A DNA stretch of 64,000 nucleotides, taken from NCBI RefSeq assembly GCF_014174475.1, contig NZ_JACJUD010000001.1, positions 310,001-374,000 of the forward strand, in the 5' to 3' direction. The DNA is from Aquipseudomonas ullengensis (GTDB taxonomy: Bacteria; Pseudomonadota; Gammaproteobacteria; Pseudomonadales; Pseudomonadaceae). Positions within the stretch are counted from its first letter, which is position 1. The number at the start of each line of letters is the position of its first letter. Under the pieces are notes generated by a model that saw nothing but the letters and a program-made list of their open reading frames with translations, was not told the DNA's origin and ran no database searches. The translations under genes and the position numbers were made by a program. Positions 1 to 11,805 of this stretch are shown piece after piece.

Positions 1-234
1 GCTTTTGCCGGCCTACGTCACTGGCAACGTCTCGGCCCGCCGGCGGCCGCGCTGGCGGTGGTCGGGCTATTTGCTGTCGCCGGCCTGGTCGTCGGCACCC
101 AGGGTTTTATCGGCCCGTTGCGGCGCGTCGACCTGTTTCATGCCCTGCTGACCCTCGCCTATCCGCTGCTGGCCTGGCTGCTACTGAGCCTGCGCACCGA
201 TGCCAGAGCGGAAATACGAGTAAAGACTTTGTAA
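1..234 (+). CDS. C-terminal fragment of an integral membrane protein
   Basis: The reading frame is open from base 1 and ends at TAA 232-234, giving the last 77 residues of a protein that begins outside the window. Two hydrophobic stretches are visible (about residues 15-36 and 46-63), separated by a short loop with RRVD, and the tail after the second segment is charged (RTDARAEIRVKTL). This is the look of the last two membrane helices of a polytopic inner-membrane protein. I do not recognise the family from this fragment and assign no function. The downstream gene begins 90 bases later, after a GC-rich hairpin. Confidence 0.6.
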   Translation, partial: AFAGLRHWQRLGPPAAALAVVGLFAVAGLVVGTQGFIGPLRRVDLFHALLTLAYPLLAWLLLSLRTDARAEIRVKTL

Positions 235-263
235 GGACGCCCCGGCTTATCACATAATGTGAC

Positions 264-284
264 GGCCGGCGCGTTTCGCCGGCC
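264..284. other. GC-rich perfect hairpin
   Basis: GGCCGGCG (264-271) and CGCCGGCC (277-284) form a perfect 8-bp stem with a 5-base loop between the membrane-protein stop and the next start. No T-run follows, so it is at best a weak terminator or an mRNA-stabilising structure. Confidence 0.4.
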
Positions 285-324
285 GGGCCAACCCCCGTCG
301 GTTTCGCGAGGCGCACTGATTCCC

Positions 325-921
325 ATGAAATGCTCCGGCCGCGCCCTGCTCCTGGGCTGCCTGCTGCTCATTTCCCCCCTGCTGGCTCAAGCGGGCGGCA
401 ACTCGTTGCTGATCCCCGCCACCGGCCGTTGCTCGCTGAACACCCTTCCCGAAGACCTGCCCCAAGCCCTCAGCGCCTGCCAGCAGACCGCCCAACAAGG
501 CGATGCCGCCGCGCAATACGAGCTGGGCGAGTTCTACTACGACGGCCAGCGCACCGAGCGCGACCTGCCCCAGGCGCTGCACTGGTTCGAGCAGGCCTCG
601 CTGCAAGGCAACGCCCAGGCGCAGCTGCGCCTCGGCACCATGTTCCTCAAGGGCGAAGGCGTGCCGGCCAACAACGTGCAGGCTTATATCGTGCTGAAGA
701 TGGCCGCGGTGAACGGCTCGGATGAGGCCATGGACAGTGCCGACCAGGTCGCCACGCACATGGGCCGGGAAGAGATGGAAGTTGCCAGTCAGGTGCTCGG
801 GCAGATTTTCCGCGATTACCTGCTGGACTTGCAGAACATCGACAGCAGTGGCCCCAGCTTCACGCCGGGATCGAGCCAGGGCTCGGGTTTCTCCCCGCAG
901 GCTCCGGCCTTCGCGCCCTAA
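325..921 (+). CDS. secreted Sel1-like repeat protein
   Basis: A 198-residue protein with a signal peptide (MKCSGR, then a leucine-rich core ending LLAQAGG), so probably periplasmic. Residues about 65-140 hold two Sel1-type TPR units recognisable by AQYELGEFYYDG and AQLRLGTMFLKGEGVPANN followed by helical partners. Sel1 repeats are protein-protein interaction scaffolds; the partner here is unknown. The C-terminal 25 residues are Ser/Gly/Pro-rich and probably disordered. The ATG at 325 is chosen over an upstream in-frame ATG (259) because it places the signal peptide at the N-terminus and follows a GAGG motif. It converges on the DUF1820 gene with only 10 bases between the stops. Confidence 0.75.
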   Translation: MKCSGRALLLGCLLLISPLLAQAGGNSLLIPATGRCSLNTLPEDLPQALSACQQTAQQGDAAAQYELGEFYYDGQRTERDLPQALHWFEQASLQGNAQAQLRLGTMFLKGEGVPANNVQAYIVLKMAAVNGSDEAMDSADQVATHMGREEMEVASQVLGQIFRDYLLDLQNIDSSGPSFTPGSSQGSGFSPQAPAFAP

Positions 922-931
922 TCCAGACCTT

Positions 932-1255
932 TTACTTGTCCGGCATCGGCATGGGGAACGGCATCACGTTGCCGCCACCCTTGGCTTCGCTGATCTTCGG
1001 CGTACCCAGGCGCTCGACTTCATCGATGCGCACGATCGCATGCATGGGCACGAAGCTGCGCACCACGCCTTCGAACTGCGCCTTGAGCTTCTCTTCGCTA
1101 GGGTCGACCACCACCTGGGTGCGTTCGCCGAAGACGAACTCCTCCACTTCCAGGAAGCCCCACAGATCGCTTTGGTAGATCTGCTTGGCGTACATCTCGT
1201 ACACCTGGCCCTGATTGAGGAAAATCACCTTGTAGATCGGTTCGCGCTTGCTCAT
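932..1255 (-). CDS. DUF1820 family protein
   Basis: A 107-residue cytoplasmic protein starting MSKREPIYKV. The central part (IFLNQGQVYEMYAKQIYQSD, then LWGFLEVEEFVFGE) matches what I recall of DUF1820, a small family conserved in gammaproteobacteria beside miaB. No catalytic motif is visible and no function is established. The C-terminus is Met/Pro-rich (NVMPFPMPMPDK). The ATG at 1255 is preferred to an upstream in-frame ATG (1348), because the extra residues would be composition-poor and overlap the miaB promoter region. It is divergent from miaB. Confidence 0.8.
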   Translation of the reverse strand: MSKREPIYKVIFLNQGQVYEMYAKQIYQSDLWGFLEVEEFVFGERTQVVVDPSEEKLKAQFEGVVRSFVPMHAIVRIDEVERLGTPKISEAKGGGNVMPFPMPMPDK

Positions 1256-1350
1256 GAGTCTCGGGGGAAAAGACGAGGGGAAATTGGAAGGGCGCGGATC
1301 ATAGCATAGCCGCTCAACCGGCAAGCCTAGGAAGCACGCCGCGTGCACCC

Positions 1351-1356
1351 TATAAT
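1351..1356 (+). promoter_or_regulatory. candidate -10 element of miaB
   Basis: A perfect TATAAT lies 35 bases upstream of the miaB ATG. No good -35 hexamer is visible 16-18 bases upstream, so this is a candidate only. On the opposite strand a TATGAT (1303-1298) could serve DUF1820. Confidence 0.4.
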
Positions 1357-1390
1357 GCGCGGTCCTGACGAATCACCCGACGAAGTACAG

Positions 1391-2719
1391 ATGGCCAAGA
1401 AGCTCTATATCGAAACCCACGGTTGCCAGATGAACGAGTACGACAGCTCGCGCATGGTCGACCTGCTGGGCGAACATCAGGCCCTGGAAGTCACGGAGAA
1501 CCCGGCAGAAGCCGACGTGATCCTCCTCAATACCTGCTCGATCCGCGAAAAAGCCCAGGACCGCGTGTTCTCGCAACTGGGCCGCTGGCGCGAGCTGAAG
1601 CTGGAAAACCCTGACCTGGTGATCGGCGTCGGCGGTTGCGTGGCCAGCCAGGAAGGCGCTGCCATCCGCGACCGCGCGCCCTATGTCGACGTGGTCTTTG
1701 GTCCGCAGACCCTGCACCGCCTGCCGGAAATGATCGACGCTGCGCGCTCAACCAAGGTTGCCCAGGTCGATATCAGCTTCCCCGAAATCGAGAAATTCGA
1801 CCGCCTGCCCGAGCCGCGCATCGACGGCCCCAGCGCCTTCGTCTCGATCATGGAAGGCTGCAGCAAGTACTGCACGTTCTGCGTCGTACCCTACACCCGC
1901 GGTGAAGAAGTCAGCCGCCCGCTGGATGACGTACTGGCGGAGATCATCCACCTCGCCGAACACGGCGTGAAGGAAGTCACCCTGCTCGGCCAGAACGTCA
2001 ACGGCTACCGCGGCGACAACCGCGACGGGGGCATTACCGACTTCGCCGAACTGCTCTACCTGGTCGCCGCCATCGACGGCATCGAACGCATTCGCTACAC
2101 CACCAGCCACCCGCTGGAGTTCTCCGATGCGCTGATCCAGGCCCACGCGGAAATTCCCGAACTGGTGCGCCACCTGCACCTGCCGGTGCAATCCGGCTCT
2201 GACCGAGTGCTGGCAGCGATGAAGCGCAACCACACTGCACTGGAATACAAGTCGCGCATCCGCAAGCTCAAGGCGGCAGTGCCGGACATCCTGATCAGCT
2301 CGGACTTCATCGTCGGCTTCCCCGGCGAGACCGAAAAGGACTTCGAGCAGACCATGAAGCTGATCGAAGATGTCGGCTTCGACTTCTCCTACTCCTTCGT
2401 CTACAGCTCGCGCCCCGGCACCCCGGCCGCCGACCTGAGCGACGATACTGCGCAGGAAACCAAGCGCGAACGCCTGGCGCGCCTGCAGCACAAAATCAGC
2501 CAGCAGGGCTTCGAGAACAGCCGACGCATGGTCGGCACCGTCCAGCGCATCCTGGTCAGCGACTACTCGAAGAAGGACCCGGGCATGCTCCAGGGCCGCA
2601 CCGAGGCCAATCGCATCGTCAATTTCAGCTGCACCAATCCGAGCCTGATCGGCCAGTTCGTCGACGTACACATCGACGGCGCCCTGCCGCACTCCCTGCG
2701 CGGCAGCCTGATCGACTAA
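1391..2719 (+). CDS. miaB: tRNA-2-methylthio-N6-dimethylallyladenosine synthase MiaB
   Basis: A 442-residue radical-SAM methylthiotransferase that adds the 2-methylthio group to i6A37 in tRNAs reading UNN codons. The N-terminal UPF0004 domain carries the auxiliary cluster cysteines C12, C49 and C83. The radical SAM motif CxxxCxxC is at C157, C161 and C164 (GCSKYCTFC), and a TRAM-type RNA-binding domain fills the last ~65 residues. Length and motif spacing are those of the family. The start [13 protein letters not shown] matches the usual MiaB N-terminus, so the in-frame ATG at 1343 is not used. It is the first gene of the plus-strand run leading to ybeZ, ybeY, corC and lnt. Confidence 0.96.
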   Translation: MAKKLYIETHGCQMNEYDSSRMVDLLGEHQALEVTENPAEADVILLNTCSIREKAQDRVFSQLGRWRELKLENPDLVIGVGGCVASQEGAAIRDRAPYVDVVFGPQTLHRLPEMIDAARSTKVAQVDISFPEIEKFDRLPEPRIDGPSAFVSIMEGCSKYCTFCVVPYTRGEEVSRPLDDVLAEIIHLAEHGVKEVTLLGQNVNGYRGDNRDGGITDFAELLYLVAAIDGIERIRYTTSHPLEFSDALIQAHAEIPELVRHLHLPVQSGSDRVLAAMKRNHTALEYKSRIRKLKAAVPDILISSDFIVGFPGETEKDFEQTMKLIEDVGFDFSYSFVYSSRPGTPAADLSDDTAQETKRERLARLQHKISQQGFENSRRMVGTVQRILVSDYSKKDPGMLQGRTEANRIVNFSCTNPSLIGQFVDVHIDGALPHSLRGSLID

Positions 2720-2816
2720 TGGCTAACCTTTCCTCGCGCCACCGAACTTTCACCCTCGGCCGCGCGGGGTTATTCTTCGACCATCACCCCAGCCGACTGG
2801 CGGCCACCACACCACT

Positions 2817-3806
2817 TTGAACGCACCCATAGAGCCACATCGTTTCATCCTCGAACCCTTCGAAGCACGCCGCTTCGCCAACCTCTGCGGGCAATTCGAC
2901 GAGCACCTGCGCCTGATCGAACAGCGCCTGGCCATCGAGATCCGCAACCGCGGCAACCAGTTCGAACTGGTCGGTGAGCCTCAGCACACCCTCTCCGCGG
3001 AAAACCTCCTGCGCCGCCTGTACCGCGAGACCAAGAGCGCCGAGCTATCGCCCGACCTGGTCCACCTGTTCCTGCAGGAATCCGGCCTCGAAGAGCTGAA
3101 CAGCAACCCGCGCGCCGATGGCGGCGTCACCCTGCGCACGCGCAAGGGCGTGATCAAGCCGCGCGGCACCAACCAGCAGCGCTACGTGAAGTCGATCTTC
3201 GACAACGACATCAACTTCGGCGTCGGCCCGGCCGGTACCGGCAAGACCTACCTCGCCGTGGCCTGCGCAGTGGATGCCCTGGAGCGCGAGCAGGTGCGAC
3301 GCATCCTGCTGGTACGCCCGGCGGTCGAGGCCGGCGAAAAGCTCGGCTTCCTGCCCGGCGACCTGGCGCAGAAGATCGACCCCTACCTGCGCCCGCTGTA
3401 CGACGCGCTCTATGAAATGCTCGGCTTCGAACAGGTCGCCAAGCTGATCGAGAAGCAGGTGATCGAGATCGCCCCGCTGGCCTACATGCGCGGCCGAACC
3501 CTTAACAACAGCTTCATCATTCTCGACGAAAGTCAGAACACCACCCTCGAGCAGATGAAGATGTTCCTCACCCGGATCGGCTTCGGCTCCACCGCCGTGA
3601 TCACCGGCGACATCACCCAGGTCGACCTGCCACGCGGCACCAAATCCGGGCTGGCGCATGTGATCGAAGTGCTGCGCGACGTGCCGGGCATCAGCTTCAC
3701 CCACTTCAAGCCCAAGGACGTGGTGCGCCACCCCCTGGTGCAGCGCATCGTCGAAGCCTATGAGCGCTTCGAGGGCCGCGAGGACAAGGCGCCCAGCGAT
3801 GCTTGA
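2817..3806 (+). CDS. ybeZ: PhoH-like ATPase YbeZ
   Basis: A 329-residue PhoH-family P-loop ATPase that works with the endoribonuclease YbeY, whose gene follows immediately. The Walker A motif is GPAGTGKT (137-144) and Walker B is LDESQ (235-239). The N-terminal ~110 residues resemble the KH-like region of the YbeZ branch. The start is a TTG at 2817 (NAPIEPHRF follows); I see no better ATG, and the upstream ribosome-binding site is weak. The stop overlaps the ybeY start by 8 bases, a sign of translational coupling. It is 97 bases downstream of miaB. Confidence 0.93.
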   Translation: MNAPIEPHRFILEPFEARRFANLCGQFDEHLRLIEQRLAIEIRNRGNQFELVGEPQHTLSAENLLRRLYRETKSAELSPDLVHLFLQESGLEELNSNPRADGGVTLRTRKGVIKPRGTNQQRYVKSIFDNDINFGVGPAGTGKTYLAVACAVDALEREQVRRILLVRPAVEAGEKLGFLPGDLAQKIDPYLRPLYDALYEMLGFEQVAKLIEKQVIEIAPLAYMRGRTLNNSFIILDESQNTTLEQMKMFLTRIGFGSTAVITGDITQVDLPRGTKSGLAHVIEVLRDVPGISFTHFKPKDVVRHPLVQRIVEAYERFEGREDKAPSDA

Positions 3807-4257
3807 ACTCGACCTGCAGAACGCCTCGAGCGCCGCCGAACTGCCGAGCGAAGAACAGCTGCGCCGCTGGTGCGAACTGGCCCTGCGCCAGCGCACCGCA
3901 GACTCCGAGCTGACCATTCGCCTGGTCGATGAAGAGGAAGGCCGCGAGCTGAACCGCACCTGGCGGCACAAGGACTACGCCACCAACGTGCTGTCCTTCC
4001 CAGCCGATGTACCGGACGGCCTGCTCGACATCCCACTGCTCGGCGACCTGGTGATCTGCGTACCGGTGGTCGAGCGCGAAGCCGCTGAGCAAGCCAAGAC
4101 CCGCGAGGCGCACTGGGCGCACCTGGTCATGCACGGCTGCCTGCACCTGCTCGGCTATGACCACATAGACGACGCCGAAGCCGAAGAGATGGAAACCCTG
4201 GAACGGGAATTGCTGGCTGAACTGGGTCATCCCGACCCGTACGCCGCCGATGAATAA
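3799..4257 (+). CDS. ybeY: endoribonuclease YbeY
   Basis: A 152-residue single-strand-specific metallo-endoribonuclease of the UPF0054 family, involved in 16S rRNA 3'-end maturation and 70S ribosome quality control. The zinc-binding motif HGxLHLxGYDH is intact (H112, H116, H122). The ATG at 3799 lies inside the end of ybeZ. Upstream in-frame starts would lengthen the overlap without adding conserved sequence. Stop 4257 is 30 bases before corC. Confidence 0.95.
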   Translation: MLELDLQNASSAAELPSEEQLRRWCELALRQRTADSELTIRLVDEEEGRELNRTWRHKDYATNVLSFPADVPDGLLDIPLLGDLVICVPVVEREAAEQAKTREAHWAHLVMHGCLHLLGYDHIDDAEAEEMETLERELLAELGHPDPYAADE

Positions 4258-4287
4258 CTTGCCAAAGAAGGCCCTGAGAAACACACC

Positions 4288-5127
4288 ATGAGCGAAGACC
4301 GATCGAGCACCGAGCAAAAGTCCTGGTTCAACAAACTGACCCAAGCTTTTGCTCATGAGCCGAGAAACCGTCAGGAACTGCTGGAGGTGCTGCGCGAAGC
4401 CCACCAGAACAAGCTGCTCGACAGCGAGGCCCTGACCATTGTCGAAGGCGCGATCCAGGTCGCCGACCTGCAAGTTCGCGACATCATGGTTCCGCGTTCG
4501 CAGATGATCAGCATCAAGGCCGCGCATGCTCCGCAAGAATTTCTCCCGGCGATCATCGACTCCGCCCACTCGCGCTACCCGGTGATCGGTGAAAGCATCG
4601 ACGAAGTCATCGGCATCCTGCTGGCCAAGGATCTGCTGCCGCTGATCCTGGAAAACGGCAGCAAGCCATTCAACGTCCGCGACCTGCTGCGCCCGGCGAC
4701 CTTCGTGCCGGAGTCCAAACGCCTCAACGTGCTGCTGCGCGAGTTCCGCGCCAACCACAACCACATGGCCGTGGTCATCGACGAATACGGCGGCGTGGCT
4801 GGCCTGGTGACCATCGAGGACGTGCTCGAACAGATCGTCGGCGACATCGAAGACGAGCATGACGTCGAGTCCGACAGCTACATCAAGCCGCTGCCCAGCG
4901 GTGACTTCCTGATCAAGGCACTGACGCCCATCGACAGCTTCAACGAGGCCTTCGACACCGAGTTCTCCGACGACGAGTTCGACACCGTCGGCGGCCTGGT
5001 GATGAATGCCTTCGGCCACCTGCCCAAGCGCAACGAAGTGACCGAGATAGGCGAATACCGCTTCCGCGTGCTCAACGCCGACAGCCGCCGCGTGCACCTG
5101 CTGCGCCTGACCCCGCTGGAGCGCTAG
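4288..5127 (+). CDS. corC: CorC/HlyC-type CBS-domain protein (YbeX)
   Basis: A 279-residue cytoplasmic protein with two CBS domains (about residues 68-190; the first opens with DIMVPRSQM, the second holds DEYGGVAGLVTIEDVLEQIVGD) and a C-terminal CorC_HlyC transporter-associated domain (about 205-275). It lacks the DUF21 membrane domain of larger homologues. The family is linked to Co2+/Mg2+ efflux, and the E. coli homologue YbeX also to ribosome metabolism, consistent with its place between ybeY and lnt. A REP palindrome separates it from lnt. Confidence 0.92.
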   Translation: MSEDRSSTEQKSWFNKLTQAFAHEPRNRQELLEVLREAHQNKLLDSEALTIVEGAIQVADLQVRDIMVPRSQMISIKAAHAPQEFLPAIIDSAHSRYPVIGESIDEVIGILLAKDLLPLILENGSKPFNVRDLLRPATFVPESKRLNVLLREFRANHNHMAVVIDEYGGVAGLVTIEDVLEQIVGDIEDEHDVESDSYIKPLPSGDFLIKALTPIDSFNEAFDTEFSDDEFDTVGGLVMNAFGHLPKRNEVTEIGEYRFRVLNADSRRVHLLRLTPLER

Positions 5128-5138
5128 CGCCCTCTGTT

Positions 5139-5206
5139 GTAGGAGCCAGCTTGCTGGCGATCCGTGCCACCCTGCACACAATGATCGCCAGCAAGCTGGC
5201 TCCTAC
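5139..5206. repeat. REP-type palindrome (GTAGGAGCCAGC family)
   Basis: Perfect 24-base inverted arms at 5139-5162 and 5183-5206 (GTAGGAGCCAGC... / ...GCTGGCTCCTAC) with a 20-base loop lie between corC and lnt. This is the common Pseudomonas REP core. Related copies occur at 36651-36716 and 61185-61249 in this window. In mRNA it would form a strong hairpin that could attenuate or stabilise the operon transcript. Confidence 0.9.
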
Positions 5207-5275
5207 ACACACGCCTTCACCCCCGCGCCAATCCGCTCTACGCTTGCCGCTCTTCAATCCAAGGACTTGCACACG

Positions 5276-6817
5276 ATGCATTGGATCACCCGCTCCGGCT
5301 GGCCGGGCAATCTGCTGGCACTGGCCGCTGGCGCCAGCACCACCCTGGCACTCGCCCCGTTCGACATCTGGCCGCTGGCTATCCTGTCCATCGCCCTGTT
5401 CTACCTCGGCCTGCGCCAGGTCAATCCACGCCAGGCCCTGGCGCGCGGCTGGTGCTATGGCTTCGGCCTGTTCCTCGCCGGCACCAGCTGGATCTACGTC
5501 AGCATCCACGACTACGGCGCCGCCTCGATGCCACTGGCGGCCTTTCTCACCGCCGGGTTCTGCGCCGGCATCGCATTGTTCTTCGCCCTGCCGGCCTGGA
5601 TCTGGGCCCGCTGGCTGCGCCGCGGGCAGGCGCCCGTGGCCGACGCCCTGAGCTTCGCCGCGCTGTGGCTGGCCCAGGAAGCCTTTCGCGGCTGGTTCCT
5701 CACCGGTTTCCCCTGGCTCTACGCTGGCTACAGCCAACTGCACGGCCCGCTGGCCCACCTGGCGCCGCTCGGCGGCATGTGGCTGATCTCCCTGAGCCTG
5801 GCTCTCAGCGCGGCGCTGCTGGTCAACCTGCCGCGCCTGCGCACGCACAAGCCGCAGCTGCTGGGCGCCATCGCCCTGCTGCTGGCGCCGTGGCTGGTCA
5901 GCCTGGCACTTGGCGAACACCCCTGGACCCAGACCAAGGGCGCACCGCTGAAAGTGGCCGTGATGCAAGGCAACGTCGAGCAGAACCTCAAATGGGACCC
6001 TGCCCAGCTGCAAGCCCAACTGGAGCTGTACCGCGACATGACCCTGCGCAGCCAGCCCGCCGACCTGATCGTCTGGCCGGAAACCGCCGTACCGGTACTC
6101 AAGGAGTTCGCCGAAGGCTATCTGCAGTTCATGGGCCGCATCGCCCAGGAACGCCAGGCGGCGCTGATTAGCGGCGTGCCTATCCGCCAGGTCAACGAGC
6201 AGGGCGAGAAGCGCTACTACAACGGCATCACTGTGGTCGGCGACGGCAGTGGCATCTACCTCAAGCAGAAACTGGTGCCATTCGGCGAGTACGTGCCGTT
6301 GCAGGAAGTCTTGCGTGGCCTGATCGCCTTCTTCGACCTGCCGATGTCCGACTTCGCCCGCGGCCCCGCCGACCAGCAACTGCTGCAAGCCAAGGGCCTG
6401 CAGATTGCGCCGTTCATCTGCTACGAAGTGGTCTACCCGGAATTTGCCGCCGGCCTGGCCGCACGCAGCGACCTGCTGCTGACGGTGAGCAACGACACCT
6501 GGTTCGGCACCTCGATCGGCCCCCTGCAACACCTGCAGATGGCGCAGATGCGCGCCCTGGAAGCCGGCCGCTGGATGATCCGCGCGACCAACAATGGCGT
6601 CACTGCGCTGATCGACCCGCAAGGCCGCATCACCACGCAGATCCCGCAGTTCCAGCAGGGCACGCTGTACGGTGAGGTGCAACCGATGCAGGGCCTGACG
6701 CCTTATCTGCAATGGCGCGCCTGGCCGCTGGTGGTGCTGTGCAGCCTGTTGCTGGGCTGGGCCTTTGTCGCGCACCGCCGGGCGGCACGCACAACCGCCA
6801 ACCTGCAAGCCGCCTGA
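5276..6817 (+). CDS. lnt: apolipoprotein N-acyltransferase
   Basis: A 513-residue inner-membrane enzyme that adds the third acyl chain to the N-terminal cysteine of lipoproteins, a prerequisite for Lol-dependent sorting. The N-terminal half is polytopic (about six helices in residues 8-215). A nitrilase domain (about 225-480) follows, with the expected triad Glu269 (WPETAVP), Lys332 (QKLVPFGEY) and Cys382 (PFICYEVVYPE). A final helix ends the protein. The ATG at 5276 is used because AAGGA stands 9-10 bases upstream; the in-frame TTG at 5267 is too close to it. The gene converges with the next one, with two bases between stops. Confidence 0.95.
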   Translation: MHWITRSGWPGNLLALAAGASTTLALAPFDIWPLAILSIALFYLGLRQVNPRQALARGWCYGFGLFLAGTSWIYVSIHDYGAASMPLAAFLTAGFCAGIALFFALPAWIWARWLRRGQAPVADALSFAALWLAQEAFRGWFLTGFPWLYAGYSQLHGPLAHLAPLGGMWLISLSLALSAALLVNLPRLRTHKPQLLGAIALLLAPWLVSLALGEHPWTQTKGAPLKVAVMQGNVEQNLKWDPAQLQAQLELYRDMTLRSQPADLIVWPETAVPVLKEFAEGYLQFMGRIAQERQAALISGVPIRQVNEQGEKRYYNGITVVGDGSGIYLKQKLVPFGEYVPLQEVLRGLIAFFDLPMSDFARGPADQQLLQAKGLQIAPFICYEVVYPEFAAGLAARSDLLLTVSNDTWFGTSIGPLQHLQMAQMRALEAGRWMIRATNNGVTALIDPQGRITTQIPQFQQGTLYGEVQPMQGLTPYLQWRAWPLVVLCSLLLGWAFVAHRRAARTTANLQAA

Positions 6818-6819
6818 GT

Positions 6820-7581
6820 TCAGCGATAGAGCAGCGGGTAGAGTGCCTGCCCCAGCGCCTCGTTGAGCAGGCGCGTGCTCTGCCACAGCGCCTTGCCCTC
6901 CGGCAGCCAACCGCCCAGCGGACGGGCGTTGGCCACGCCGAGAAAGCCCAACGGCGCCGCCACCACGTCCAGTCCCTGGCGCTCGAAACACCAGAGCGCC
7001 CGCGGCATATGCGCCGCCTGGGTTACCAGCACCACGCGACGGATACCCTGCTCGCGCAGTAGCGCCGCACTGTATTCGGCGTTCTCCCAGGTGGTGCGAC
7101 TGCGCTCCTCCTGCCAACGGGTCGGCACCGAGAAATCACGCTGCAGCACCTCAGCCATCATCGCCGCCTCGCTGGGCGGCTGGTCGTAGTGCAGGCCGCC
7201 ACTCATCATCAGCGGCAGGCCCGAGGCGCGATGCAGCCGCGCCGCATAGCGCAGGCGCTCCAGTGCAGTGGCGCTCGGTTGATCGCTGCCCCAGGCCGGA
7301 TCGGCCTCCTCGCGCCCGGAACCTATCACCACGATCACCTCGGCGCGCTGCGCCAGTTGCGGCCATTGCGCCTCGACCAGAGCCGGCTCGCGCTCCAGCC
7401 AGCGCGCCGCCTGCTCGACCACCACCGGCAGGCTCATCAGCCACAGCCCGCCAAGCCCGAGCAGCAGGCACAGCGCCGCCAGGCTCGGGCGCCGCGACCA
7501 GCACAGCCAGGCCAGCAAAATCAGCAGGAAAAAACCGCCAGGCGGCAGGATCAGTTGTTTGAGGAAGAAACGCAGTTCCAT
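6820..7581 (-). CDS. YdcF/ElyC-family (DUF218) membrane protein
   Basis: A 253-residue protein with two N-terminal membrane helices (about residues 8-30 and 35-55) and a periplasmic DUF218 domain. Family signatures are IVVIGSGREE, an SATALERLRYAARL helix, LPLMMSGGLHYD and RRVVLVTQAAHMPRAL. ElyC/SanA/YdcF homologues are implicated in peptidoglycan and envelope biogenesis, but the reaction is unknown. The ATG at 7581 is preferred over GTG 7587 because GGAGG sits 5 bases before it. It is co-oriented with the YbeL-like gene 35 bases upstream. Confidence 0.85.
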   Translation of the reverse strand: MELRFFLKQLILPPGGFFLLILLAWLCWSRRPSLAALCLLLGLGGLWLMSLPVVVEQAARWLEREPALVEAQWPQLAQRAEVIVVIGSGREEADPAWGSDQPSATALERLRYAARLHRASGLPLMMSGGLHYDQPPSEAAMMAEVLQRDFSVPTRWQEERSRTTWENAEYSAALLREQGIRRVVLVTQAAHMPRALWCFERQGLDVVAAPLGFLGVANARPLGGWLPEGKALWQSTRLLNEALGQALYPLLYR

Positions 7582-7616
7582 GGGCACCTCCGAGTGCCCG
7601 GCAGACTACCGCGCGT

Positions 7617-8060
7617 TCAGTGCGGCGGGCCAGCGCGAAACAGCTTGGAACCACACGCCAGGCACGGCAGCACGCCTTCACCCGGCTGCCACTGCGCCGT
7701 GCTGCCGCACAAGGCGCAACACAACTGCTGACGGCGCTTGAGCGGTGCACGCCGGCCGACGGTACGTGGCGACACCTTGAACGTCTGCCGCGAAGACTTG
7801 CTCGCCCCTGCCGGCAGTTGCTCGATCAGCGCCAGCTCTTCGGCCGCCGCATGCCAGCCGCGCAGCCAGTGCAGGTCACGATCCAGGTAGGCGCGCACCA
7901 GCTCCAGCTCGGCCGGGGTCAGGCCATGCAGTTCCAGTTCAGTGGGGGGCGCGTCACGCAGGCGGCTGGCGGTGTCTGCTTCCTCGAGCGCCAGAGCGAG
8001 TCGCTGCAACAGCCGCTCATAGAGCCCGCCCTTCTCCTCCGCACGCCGCAACTCTGCCAT
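7617..8060 (-). CDS. YbeL-like zinc-ribbon protein (DUF1451)
   Basis: A 147-residue protein whose C-terminal part holds two Cys pairs, CCALCGS and LPCLACGS, forming a zinc ribbon. The N-terminal ~90 residues are helical and charged, with an internal LHGLTPAELELVRAYLDRD segment typical of the DUF1451/YbeL family. In E. coli ybeL also lies near leuS and lptE. Function is unknown. It is probably co-transcribed with the ElyC-like gene downstream. Confidence 0.8.
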   Translation of the reverse strand: MAELRRAEEKGGLYERLLQRLALALEEADTASRLRDAPPTELELHGLTPAELELVRAYLDRDLHWLRGWHAAAEELALIEQLPAGASKSSRQTFKVSPRTVGRRAPLKRRQQLCCALCGSTAQWQPGEGVLPCLACGSKLFRAGPPH

Positions 8061-11047
<2,987 letters not shown>

Positions 11048-11120
11048 AACAGTCGCCAACTGATTTAAGCTCGGCGCCATGCCTGCATGGCGCCGTGACT
11101 CTCCAAGGGGATACAAGAGA

Positions 11121-11732
11121 ATGATGAAACGGAATCTGATGGTAATCGGCCTGGCTGCCCTGCTCAGCGCCTGCGGCTTCCAGCTGCGCGGTACCGGCAC
11201 TGCCGACTTCGCCCTCAAGGAAATCGACCTGCAGGCGCGCGATGCCTATGGCGAAACCGCCAAGCAGCTGGAAAAACTGCTGGAGAACAGCGGCGTCAAC
11301 GTGCACGCCGGCGCGCCGTACAAGCTGGTCCTGGCCAAGGAACAAGAAACCAAGCGCACCGCCAGCTACACCGGCAGCGCCCGCAGCGCCGAATACGAGC
11401 TGCACAGCCAGATCGACTACGAGATCCGTGGCGTGAAGGACATCCTGCTGCTCAATGACAGCCTCGACGTGCAGAGCACCTACGTGCAGGACGACAACAA
11501 CCTGATCGGCTCCGACCAGGAATCCGCCCAGGCCCGCGAAGAAATGCGCCGCGAGCTGGTACAACAACTGTCCATGCGCCTGCAGCAACTGACCCCGGCC
11601 CAGCTCGAGCAGCTGCAGCAGGAAGCCGAAGCCAAGGCCCAGGCCGAAGCGGAAGCCGAAGCCGCCGCCCGCCGCGCCGAACAGGAATCGGCACCGCTGC
11701 AGTCGCCGGTTCAGCTGCCGATCAGCCAGTAA
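11121..11732 (+). CDS. lptE: LPS-assembly lipoprotein LptE
   Basis: A 203-residue outer-membrane lipoprotein that plugs the LptD barrel and helps deliver LPS to the cell surface. The signal peptide ends in lipobox LSAC with the lipidated Cys at 18, followed by the family hallmark GFQLRG. The last ~45 residues are an Ala/Glu/Gln-rich helical tail, longer than in E. coli but common in pseudomonads. The ATG at 11121 is preceded by AAGAGA; an upstream in-frame ATG would bury the signal peptide. A strong terminator follows. Confidence 0.93.
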   Translation: MMKRNLMVIGLAALLSACGFQLRGTGTADFALKEIDLQARDAYGETAKQLEKLLENSGVNVHAGAPYKLVLAKEQETKRTASYTGSARSAEYELHSQIDYEIRGVKDILLLNDSLDVQSTYVQDDNNLIGSDQESAQAREEMRRELVQQLSMRLQQLTPAQLEQLQQEAEAKAQAEAEAEAAARRAEQESAPLQSPVQLPISQ

Positions 11733-11738
11733 GCAGAC

Positions 11739-11763
11739 AAAGGGCCGGGTAACCGGCCCTTTT
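11739..11763 (+). terminator. intrinsic terminator after lptE
   Basis: AAAGGGCCGG (11739-11748), loop GTAA, then CCGGCCCTTT (11753-11762) running into T's: a 10-bp stem with U-run, 6 bases after the lptE stop. It would end leuS-lptE transcripts before holA. Confidence 0.85.
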
Positions 11764-11805
11764 CGCAAGCGATGACAGTCGATCCGCGATGAAACTCGGT
11801 TCTCT

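Noticed and set aside
5072..7117. Long minus-strand frame opposite lnt
   Set aside because: Lnt has its full catalytic triad and membrane layout on the plus strand; the opposite frame begins inside the ElyC-like gene in another phase and has no recognisable domain.
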